DNA from: Brachybacterium aquaticum
GTDB taxonomy: Bacteria; Actinomycetota; Actinomycetes; Actinomycetales; Dermabacteraceae
Assembly: GCF_014204755.1 (NCBI RefSeq)
Contig: NZ_JACHLZ010000001.1
Span: 186,001-250,000, forward strand
Direction: 5' to 3'
Length of the DNA: 64,000 nt
A model generated the notes under the pieces. That model searched no databases. It saw only the letters and a list, made by a program, of their open reading frames with translations, and was not told the DNA's origin. Below, piece by piece: positions 20,706-27,754 of the stretch (positions within the stretch are counted from its first letter, which is position 1; each line of letters opens with the position of its first letter). The position numbers and the translations under genes were made by a program.

Positions 20706-21536
20706 TCAGTCGTGCACGACGGGGGTGTCCAGCGCCGTGCGGACCGCGGCGGCGAGGGATGCCGCCGTCGGCTCCGCGGCGATGCCGTGCACCACGAGCT
20801 CTCGCGCCTCCGCCCGGGCGGCGGTCGAGGCGTCGGCGGCGACCACGCGGATGTCGCGGTGGATGCCGAGGTGTCCGGCGAGGTCCGCGAGCAGCGGCGT
20901 GGTGAGCACGAGGGCGTCCACGCCGTGCAGTCTCAGATCCCGCACGGTCTGGGTGTCCAGGCCCGTGCTGCGCACCCGGTGGGTGACGGCGACGGTGAGG
21001 TCCCGTCCTGCGCTGCGCAGACGCTGGGCGAGGTCAGGGGCGAGATGCGCGGGACCGGCCAGCAGCACGGCATCGCCCTCGGAGGTGGCCTCGAGCACGG
21101 CGGCGGCGAGATCGGCCTCGGCGGCGACGACGGTGAGCGCCGCCCCGGGGACGCCTGCGGCGGTGAGCGCCTCGCCGGTCTCCTCGCCGAGGGCGGTGAC
21201 GGTCGCGTCCGCCGGCAGGGGCAGCGCGGCGTCGGCCCCATCGGCAGCAGCACTGCCGCCCCCGTCGACAGCAGCCCCGTCGGCCGCGAGCGCCGCAGCG
21301 ACCTCGGCGAGGACCTGCACCGAGCGCGGGGAGGTGACCGCCAGGTGCCCGATCCCGCCCGCAGTGAGGGCAGCGGCGGCGGCGCGCGTATCGGTGTCGC
21401 GCTGGTCGCGCAGCTCCACGAAGGGGGTGTGGTCCGCGCGGAGGCCCTGTGCGCGCAGCGCGGCGATCAGGGAGCCGGCCTGGCCGGCAGGGGCGGGGAC
21501 CAGCACGTGCGCAGCGGTCGCGGACGACGCGTCCAT
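20706..21536 (-). CDS. second uroporphyrinogen-III synthase-like (HEM4 domain) protein
   Basis: 276 aa. The HEM4 fold is suggested by VLVPAPAGQAGSLIAALRAQGL at the start, HLAVTSPRSVQVLAEVA (the TS..aa. segment), TALGEETGEALTAAGV, LLAGPAHLAPDLAQRLRSAG and DALVLTTPLLADLAGHLG. It is clearly paralogous in layout to the operon hemD at 11911-12753 but diverged. An Ala/Gly-rich loop interrupts the first domain (about 90-112). ATG at 21536 with GGAGGA 6 nt upstream. It forms a two-gene unit with the small cysteine-cluster protein. Whether it is an active synthase or a repurposed copy cannot be told from sequence. Confidence 0.75.
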   Translation of the reverse strand: MDASSATAAHVLVPAPAGQAGSLIAALRAQGLRADHTPFVELRDQRDTDTRAAAAALTAGGIGHLAVTSPRSVQVLAEVAAALAADGAAVDGGGSAAADGADAALPLPADATVTALGEETGEALTAAGVPGAALTVVAAEADLAAAVLEATSEGDAVLLAGPAHLAPDLAQRLRSAGRDLTVAVTHRVRSTGLDTQTVRDLRLHGVDALVLTTPLLADLAGHLGIHRDIRVVAADASTAARAEARELVVHGIAAEPTAASLAAAVRTALDTPVVHD

Positions 21537-21653
21537 CGTGTCCTCCGTCGTCTCGAGGTGGAGCGGTGGGCCGGGGCAGGGCTCACGGCGGGCCCGGGGG
21601 CCGGGCCCCATTCTGCCTGAGTTCCGCCGGAACCCGGCACGGGCGGGGGACCG

Positions 21654-21659
21654 TAGGAT
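21654..21659 (+). promoter_or_regulatory. -10 hexamer upstream of the small TPR gene
   Basis: TAGGAT lies 39 nt before the ATG at 21699. On the other strand CAGAAT (21610-21615, minus) could serve the HemD-like gene. A GTTCC/GGAAC inverted repeat lies between them. No clear -35 for either. Confidence 0.35.
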
Positions 21660-21698
21660 CGGGGCGTCCCCGTCCCCAGGAGCCGAGGAGAGGCCCCG

Positions 21699-21965
21699 AT
21701 GAGCACTCCGCAGGAGCGCGTCCACGAGATCACCCGCCGACTGATCGACCTGCTCGAGCACGGTGAGTCCGTCAGCTCCGAGGCGATCGAACTGCGGGCC
21801 CAGCTCGCGGAGGCCACCGCCGAGTCCGGCCACCTCGAGGACGCGTTCTACCAGGTCGACGAGCTGCTCAAGGACGCCCAGCGCGCGCACGGCGAGGACC
21901 ATCCCTCCGTCACCCGCGCCCGCGCCGCCGTCGAGGTCGTCGAGACGATCGCCCGGCGCGACTGA
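21699..21965 (+). CDS. small TPR-like protein
   Basis: 88 aa, all-helical by appearance. The C-terminal half resembles one tetratricopeptide unit of the kinesin-light-chain/TPR_10 kind (AFYQVDELLKDAQRAHGEDHPSVTRARAAVE). The ribosome site GAGGAGAGG lies just upstream of the ATG. It is convergent with the acyltransferase gene and shares its terminator. Function unknown; single-unit TPR proteins usually act by binding partners. Confidence 0.65.
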   Translation: MSTPQERVHEITRRLIDLLEHGESVSSEAIELRAQLAEATAESGHLEDAFYQVDELLKDAQRAHGEDHPSVTRARAAVEVVETIARRD

Positions 21966-21999
21966 GCGCTCCGCCCCCTGGCGGCAGGCGCCGGAGCGC
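21966..21999. terminator. bidirectional terminator hairpin
   Basis: GCGCTCCG (21966-21973) pairs perfectly with CGGAGCGC (21992-21999) between convergent stops, starting right after the TGA of the TPR gene. No U tract, as is common in high-GC actinobacteria. Confidence 0.6.
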
Positions 22000-22002
22000 G
22001 CC

Positions 22003-24150
22003 TCACCAGCGGAAGCCGCCCTCCCGCAGGCGTGCGTCGACCTCGCCCTGCATGGAGATCGCGTAGCTCTCGGTGATGTGGTTGACGTCCAGCGAGACGC
22101 GCACATTGCCGATCACCGGCGGGCAGGACCCCTCCGGGCAGATCAGGTCGTTCACGTCCAGCGGCACCACGGTGCCGCCTGCCGCGGCGAGCAGCTGGGC
22201 GTCCGGCCGCTCCTGGGCGAGCGGCTCCGGCAGCGGGGAGGCGCAGGAGGGGTCCTCGTCGCCCTTCTCCTCGGTGCACGCGACCGGGTCCACGCTCAGG
22301 CGGGGCTGGTCGCGCAGGGCGATGACCTGGGTGTCCAGGGCGGCGAGGGAGGCGAGGGTCTCCTCGATGCCGGGGACCAGCACCTCCTCGCCGTCCGGGG
22401 TGTAGAAGGTGGTGTCCAGCAGCACGGCGTCGGGGCTGATCTGCTCGATGTAGGCGCGGGTGTCGGCGCTGAACTGGTCGCAGACCTCATTCACCTCGGC
22501 GTCCGGCGACCAGGTGCAGCCGCCCTCCCACAGCGTGATCACGGTCCAGCCCTCGCGGGCGGCGAGCGGGGCGAGGGCGCCGGTGAGCTGCTCGACGCGG
22601 GAGTTGCCGGCGCTGACCAGCACCGGACCGCCCTCCTCGCCGGGGATCTGCGCGCAGCGGGTGCGCAGGCGCTCGGCGGGCGCGCCCTGCGGCTCGAGCG
22701 CGCCGGTGCAGGGCTCGGTGCCGGTGAACCAGTCCTTGCCGAGCGTGGACAGGGTGGGCAGCGGCTCGGCCGACGGGTCCGCATCGGGGTGGAGCTCGAA
22801 GTCGGGGTCCAGCACGCGGGCCCCGGGGTTGTCGGCGACGGCCCGGGCCTCGGCCTCGCGCTGCTGGCCGAGCACGTGCTCGCGCGCCCCGGCGACGGGG
22901 GCGAGGGCGAGGACGAGCGCGCAGACCACGACCAGCCCGGCGCGGCGGGCGCGGGCGTTCGCCCAGCCCCAGCGCCGGATCGGGGAGTCCACCAGCTTCG
23001 TGAGCAGCCAGGCGAGCACCAGGGACGCCGCGATGATCACCGTGCCGTCGAGCAGGCCGGCGCGCTCCTTCCCGGCGACGGCGAGGTGGATCGTCAGCAG
23101 CGGCCAGTGCACGAGGTACAGGCCGTAGGAGATGTCGCCGAGCAGCTTCGCGGGGCCGGTGGCGAGCAGCGTGTCCACCCCGAGGCGGTGGCCGCTGGTC
23201 CCGGCGATCAGCACGAGCGCCGCCGCGGCGAGCGGCCAGGCCGCGATCCAGCCGGGGAAGGCGCCCTGCACGTCCACGAGCAGGCCGCAGGAGATGAGGC
23301 CGGCGATCCCGGCCCAGCCCAGCCACACCCGCCATAACTGCGGGCGGGGGCCGGTGCGGCGATGGCGGGCGCGGGCGGCGCGGCGGCGCTCGGCGTGCGC
23401 CTCCCAGGCCGGCAGCATCAGGCCCAGCAGGCTGCCGGCCGCGAACTCCCACAGCCGGGTGAAGGTGTCGAAGTAGGCGATCTGCTGCTGGGTGGCGGTG
23501 GAGTGCACCGACCAGGCGAAGGAGACCACGAGCACCGCGGTGAACATGAGCGCGAGCGCCGCACGGGCGTTGCGCCGGAGCACCCTCGCGATCAGCACCG
23601 TCGCCGCGATCAGCAGCGGCCACAGCAGGAACACCTGTCCCTGGATCGACAGGGACCAGAAGTGCTGGAAGGGGGACGCGCCGGTCTCCTCGGCGGCGTA
23701 GTAGTCCACGCCCCGCTGGATCAGCACCCAGTTCTCCACGTGCAGGATCGCGCCGGCGGCGTCGGTGAGCGCGGTGAGGCGCCGGCTCTCGGGCAGCAGC
23801 CAGAACACCGCCGCCAGCGTCGCCATCGACACCACCGCCGTGGGCGGCAGCAGGCGCTTGAAGGTGCGGGCCCAGTACGCGGCGGGCCGCATCGGCGCCC
23901 CGCGGTCCACGCGCCGGGTGAAGGTGCCCACCAGGAGGAACGCGGAGAGGAACAGGAACACGTCCACGCCGCCGGAGACCCGGTCGAAGAAGACGTGGTA
24001 GAGCACCACGAGGCCGATGGCGAGTCCGCGCAGGCCGTGCAGCTCGGGCCGGAAGCGGCCCGCATGGGTCGAGCGCGCGTCGGTCGCGCCGGGGTGGGAG
24101 GAGACGGCCGACGGGGGTTGGGCGGCCGACGGGGTCGGGGAGTCGGGCAT
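22003..24150 (-). CDS. acyltransferase-3 / SGNH-hydrolase fusion, envelope O-acyltransferase (OafA type)
   Basis: 715 aa. The N-terminal membrane acyltransferase-3 domain (about 30-400) has the family signature RPELHGLRGLAIGLVVLYHV, the SGGVDVFLFLSAFLL stretch and ~10 helices; it ends with a last helix (AGLVVVCALVLALAPVAG). The C-terminal extracellular SGNH-like domain (about 450-715) has LVSAGNSRVEQL where GDSH is usual and DVNHITESYA as the D-x-x-H block, so the serine site is degenerate while the acidic/His end is kept. Such proteins O-acylate cell-wall sugars or exopolysaccharide. The ATG at 24150 is preferred to upstream starts; GGAAGGA lies 13 nt away. A near-paralogue is encoded at 27755-30409. 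Confidence 0.85.
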   Translation of the reverse strand: MPDSPTPSAAQPPSAVSSHPGATDARSTHAGRFRPELHGLRGLAIGLVVLYHVFFDRVSGGVDVFLFLSAFLLVGTFTRRVDRGAPMRPAAYWARTFKRLLPPTAVVSMATLAAVFWLLPESRRLTALTDAAGAILHVENWVLIQRGVDYYAAEETGASPFQHFWSLSIQGQVFLLWPLLIAATVLIARVLRRNARAALALMFTAVLVVSFAWSVHSTATQQQIAYFDTFTRLWEFAAGSLLGLMLPAWEAHAERRRAARARHRRTGPRPQLWRVWLGWAGIAGLISCGLLVDVQGAFPGWIAAWPLAAAALVLIAGTSGHRLGVDTLLATGPAKLLGDISYGLYLVHWPLLTIHLAVAGKERAGLLDGTVIIAASLVLAWLLTKLVDSPIRRWGWANARARRAGLVVVCALVLALAPVAGAREHVLGQQREAEARAVADNPGARVLDPDFELHPDADPSAEPLPTLSTLGKDWFTGTEPCTGALEPQGAPAERLRTRCAQIPGEEGGPVLVSAGNSRVEQLTGALAPLAAREGWTVITLWEGGCTWSPDAEVNEVCDQFSADTRAYIEQISPDAVLLDTTFYTPDGEEVLVPGIEETLASLAALDTQVIALRDQPRLSVDPVACTEEKGDEDPSCASPLPEPLAQERPDAQLLAAAGGTVVPLDVNDLICPEGSCPPVIGNVRVSLDVNHITESYAISMQGEVDARLREGGFRW

Positions 24151-24194
24151 GCGGGTGGGAGGGTCCTTCCGGCGGCGCAGGTCGGTCGTGCGGC

Positions 24195-25514
24195 TCAGCC
24201 GCGCAGGAAGGCGGCGCAGGCCTGCTGCAGCAGCAGCGGGTCCGCGGTCGCGCACATCTCACGGGCCGAGTGCATCGACAGCAGCGTGATGCCCACGTCG
24301 ATCGTGGTCATCCCCAGGCGCGTGGCGGTGATCGGGCCGATGGTGGAGCCGCAGGGCATGGCGTTGTTGGAGACGAAGTGCTGGTGGGGCACCCCGGCCT
24401 TCTCGCAGGCGGCGACGAAGGTGGCGATCCCCACCGCGTCGGTGGCGTAGCGCTGCTGGGCGTTGATCTTCAGCATCGGGCCCTCGCCGAGCCGCGGACG
24501 GGTCACGGGGTCGTGGCGCTCGGGGTAGTTGGGGTGCGCGGCATGGCCCGCGTCCGCGGAGAGCACGAGCGAGGAGGCGAGCACCTGGCGGCGGGTCGCC
24601 TCGGTGCCGCCGAGCGCGGCGTGGACCCGCACCAGCACGTCCTCGAGGAAGGGACCGGCGGCGCCGGAGCGGGTCGCCGAGCCCACCTCCTCGTGGTCGT
24701 TGGCGACCATCATCGCGATCGGGGCGGGGCCGGTGGCGGTCGCCTCGCGGGCACCGCCGGCGACGGCGAGCAGCGCCTCCACCTCGGCGTGCACGGAGCT
24801 GAGGTTGTCCAGACGGCCCGAGGCGAGGAACTCCTCGTCGGCGCCGAACAGGGCCGGGGCCTGCGCGTCGGCCGTGACCACGTCCATGCCCACGATCTCG
24901 CCGCAGCGCACCCCCGCGTGATGGGCGAGCACCTCGAGCACGTCCAGACCGGCGAAGCCGATGATCGGCTGCATGTGCCGCTGCGGGTCCAGGTGCAGGC
25001 CGTCCTTGTTCACGGCGCGGTCCAGGTGCACGGCGAGCTGGGGGACGCGCAGCAGGCCGGGGGTGTCCACGAGCACGGTGCTGCCGTCGGCCAGGGCGAG
25101 GCGGCCGGCCAGGCGCAGCTCCCGGTCCAGCCACGAGTTCAGCAGCGGACCGCCGTAGATCTCGACCGCGACCTGGGTGAGCCCCTCGGCGCCGTAGCGG
25201 GGGTCGGGCTTGACCTTCAGGGCGGGGGAGTCGGTGTGGGAGCCGACGATCCGCAGCGGGGTCGCGGTGTCCGCGCCGGCCGGGGCGGACCAGGCGATGA
25301 GGGAGCCGTCGCGCAGCACGTAGCGGTCCCCGGCGACGTTCGCGGCGTCCCACGCCTGCGTCTCGCGCAGCTCGGTGAAGCCGGCCGCCGCCAGGCGGCG
25401 GGCCCCCTCACGGGCGGCGTGGAAGCTGGAGGGGGAGGCGGTGACGAAGGCGCCGAGGTCCAGGGCGGTCCGGCGGGCGCGGGGGGAGGGGGAAGCTGCG
25501 GAGAAGGGGCTCAC
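24195..25514 (-). CDS. M18 family aminopeptidase (aspartyl aminopeptidase type)
   Basis: 439 aa. It removes N-terminal acidic residues from peptides in the cytoplasm with a di-zinc centre. All metal and catalytic blocks are present: VGSHTDSPALKVKP, SGRLDNLSSV, ANDHEEVGSATRSGA, SADAGHAAHPNYPERHDP and SMHSAREMCA near the C-terminus. The GTG at 25514 overlaps the stop of the upstream membrane-protein gene as GTGA, which fixes the start; the much longer open frame reaching 27635 is a shadow. Co-transcription with a polytopic membrane protein is odd but clear. Confidence 0.93.
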   Translation of the reverse strand: MSPFSAASPSPRARRTALDLGAFVTASPSSFHAAREGARRLAAAGFTELRETQAWDAANVAGDRYVLRDGSLIAWSAPAGADTATPLRIVGSHTDSPALKVKPDPRYGAEGLTQVAVEIYGGPLLNSWLDRELRLAGRLALADGSTVLVDTPGLLRVPQLAVHLDRAVNKDGLHLDPQRHMQPIIGFAGLDVLEVLAHHAGVRCGEIVGMDVVTADAQAPALFGADEEFLASGRLDNLSSVHAEVEALLAVAGGAREATATGPAPIAMMVANDHEEVGSATRSGAAGPFLEDVLVRVHAALGGTEATRRQVLASSLVLSADAGHAAHPNYPERHDPVTRPRLGEGPMLKINAQQRYATDAVGIATFVAACEKAGVPHQHFVSNNAMPCGSTIGPITATRLGMTTIDVGITLLSMHSAREMCATADPLLLQQACAAFLRG

Positions 25515-27625
25515 CCGTTCATTGAACCATCGGTGCCGCGGCACGGGAGCATGCGCAGCAGCTTCGCGTCGCCCACCTGGAGCACCACCTCGGCGGCCCC
25601 GGTCTGCGAGATCTCGTTGAGCCCGGTGTAGGTGGCGCGATTGCCGTGCATCTCCTCGGGCCCGAAGTCGAGCGCGTACTCGACGTGCAGGTCCTCCATC
25701 GCGTCGCACACCGCGGGGTCGGTCTGCGCGTCGTCCAGCTGACGGTTCAGCAGGTGCACCTCGTCCTCGGCCTGGAAGCCCATGAAGGTGTTCAGCACGG
25801 GACGGTCGGAGATCGCATAGGCCAGCGAGCTGCCGTTCCAGGCGTTGGTGGCGATGACCGCGTCCTCGGGCACCACCTCGGGCAGCTGTTCGAGCAGCGC
25901 CCGCTCGTCGGGGGTGAGCAGCTCGGTGTTGCGCCAGTGCCAGGCCATGTCCGCCCGGGCCGCGTACATGCTCGGGGAGAAGATGCTCGCGGCCAGCAGC
26001 ACCAGCACCACCGCCACCGCGGCGACGGGACCGGCGGCTCCGCGCAGCACGGGCAGCAGCCGCACCGCCCAGCGGGCGAGCACGTCCAGACCCACGGCCA
26101 GCAGCGGCACCGCCGCGACCGCGACGATCGCGGTGATGCGGTAGTTGTCGCTGTACCAGGTCCCGGTCCACTGGTAGCGGAAGTCGCCCATGGGGGTGGA
26201 GCGGGTGATCACCGACATCCACGCCGCGGCCGCGAAGGCCGGCACCAGCCAGCGCGAGCGGCTGCCGATCAGCACCGCGAGGGCGCACACCAGCACCACC
26301 GCCCCGAGCGGCCACCAGGCCGGGGCGCCGTTCCCCGCGAGGGACAGCGCCTGGGCGATCGCCTCGTCCTGCGTGGCGTTCGGCTCCCACACCGCCGAGC
26401 TCTCCGAAGGGCGGAACTCCTCGAAGCCCGTCCAGCCGATGTACATCACCGCCGCCGTGACCAGCGCGAGCGGGACGAGGCGGCGCAGCACGCGCGGGCG
26501 GCGCAGCACCAGGTCCCCGGCCCGCACCAGCACCGCCCACACCAGCATCGGCACGCCGAGGATCAGCCCCACGAACACGCCCTGGGGATGGGCGAGGGCG
26601 ACCGAGGCGCACGCGGCGACCAGCAGCACCCAGGTCTGCGCGGCGGTGAGGCGGTGAGGGCCGGCGGGGGCGAGGGTCGCCACGTGCGCGACGGCGGCCA
26701 ACACCAGCGGCATCAGCGACAGGGACAGCAGATAGGGGAGCAGGATGCCCCAGGACATCATCGCCAGCGGGAAGGTCGAGGTGATCCCGGCCAGGGCGCC
26801 CGCGGCCATCCAGCCCATCGGGCCCGAGGCGGTGGCGGTGCGCACCAGGGTCGCCATGCCCAGCGGCCAGATCACGGCGACCGCCAGCAGCATCACGATG
26901 TTGGAGGCGAGGATGATCTCCTGGCCGGAGAGCTGCACGACCAGGCTCACCGTCTGGTGCCAGAGCGCCGGGTAGAACGTCTCCTCGCCCGGCAGGGTGG
27001 TCATCCCGCCCACGACCCAGGCGGAGCCGTCCCCGGCGCGGAGGATGTGCCGCACGGCGTTGAGGTGGAAGACGTTGTCGTAGGTCTGGCTGATCGCGTC
27101 GATCGAGCCCATCATCCGCAGGCCCTGGACCAGCAGCGAGCCGATCCCGATCACGAGGCCCGTGAGGACCGCGGCGGCCTGCCCGCGAGGGGAGGTGAGG
27201 AAGCGGCCGACGGGGGTGGCGGGGGCGGGGGAGGCCTCGTCGGCCCCCTCGATCCGGGCTGCCCCGTCGTCGTGGGAGGCGTCGTCGGCCGCGACGGTCT
27301 CGACGCCGGGCTCGGACCGGTGCGTGCGCGAGCTGCCCCGTAGGTCGCCCCGTCGACCACCCTGGGGGCCGCGCGCGATCCGGCCGATGCCCCACACGAT
27401 CGCGCCGAGCACGAGGCCGAGCACGAGCGGGGACAGGACCGTCCAGGGGATGGAGAGGACGTGGCCGAGCTCGGCGGTGGCGGCGATCAGCGCGAGGGAC
27501 AGGGGCACCACGGACGCGATCGCGGGCAGGGGGCGCATCCGCAGCGCGAGCACCGTCGGCAGACCCGGCGCGCCGAGCACGAACAGTGCCGCGGCCAGCG
27601 CCGCGAGCACACTGAGCACGTCCAC
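25511..27625 (-). CDS. polytopic membrane protein, DUF6541-like, glycosyltransferase-C architecture
   Basis: 704 aa with about 12-14 hydrophobic helices, a cytoplasmic Gly/Arg/Asp-rich loop near residues 85-140, and a C-terminal extracytoplasmic domain of ~150 residues (VVPEDAVIATNAWNGSSLAYAISDRPVLN). This layout is typical of large GT-C-like or DUF6541 proteins tied to envelope glycan assembly; no glycosyltransferase signature is certain. GTG start at 27625 about 55 nt after a TAGCAT hexamer. The stop overlaps the aminopeptidase start. It sits between two OafA-type acyltransferases, suggesting an envelope-polysaccharide modification locus. Confidence 0.7.
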   Translation of the reverse strand: MDVLSVLAALAAALFVLGAPGLPTVLALRMRPLPAIASVVPLSLALIAATAELGHVLSIPWTVLSPLVLGLVLGAIVWGIGRIARGPQGGRRGDLRGSSRTHRSEPGVETVAADDASHDDGAARIEGADEASPAPATPVGRFLTSPRGQAAAVLTGLVIGIGSLLVQGLRMMGSIDAISQTYDNVFHLNAVRHILRAGDGSAWVVGGMTTLPGEETFYPALWHQTVSLVVQLSGQEIILASNIVMLLAVAVIWPLGMATLVRTATASGPMGWMAAGALAGITSTFPLAMMSWGILLPYLLSLSLMPLVLAAVAHVATLAPAGPHRLTAAQTWVLLVAACASVALAHPQGVFVGLILGVPMLVWAVLVRAGDLVLRRPRVLRRLVPLALVTAAVMYIGWTGFEEFRPSESSAVWEPNATQDEAIAQALSLAGNGAPAWWPLGAVVLVCALAVLIGSRSRWLVPAFAAAAWMSVITRSTPMGDFRYQWTGTWYSDNYRITAIVAVAAVPLLAVGLDVLARWAVRLLPVLRGAAGPVAAVAVVLVLLAASIFSPSMYAARADMAWHWRNTELLTPDERALLEQLPEVVPEDAVIATNAWNGSSLAYAISDRPVLNTFMGFQAEDEVHLLNRQLDDAQTDPAVCDAMEDLHVEYALDFGPEEMHGNRATYTGLNEISQTGAAEVVLQVGDAKLLRMLPCRGTDGSMNG

Positions 27626-27679
27626 GCGTGGCCACCTGCTTCCCGTCGGTCGGGCGCGGTCGGCCCCTGGTCCCGGGTC

Positions 27680-27685
27680 ATGCTA
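27680..27685 (-). promoter_or_regulatory. -10 upstream of the DUF6541-like gene
   Basis: TAGCAT on the minus strand, about 55 nt before the GTG at 27625, in the 129-nt gap after the neighbouring acyltransferase gene. No clear -35. Confidence 0.35.
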
Positions 27686-27754
27686 GCGGCCGCACCGGGG
27701 CCCGGCGCGCACCGGTGGGGCGCGTCACGACAGGCCGTGTCATAGCAGGCAGGG

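Noticed and set aside
24195-27635. A 1,146-codon frame on the - strand covering the M18 peptidase and beyond
   Set aside because: Upstream of the GTG at 25514 it is an Arg/Gly/Ala-rich shadow of the membrane-protein gene, whose hydrophobic frame is clearly the real one.
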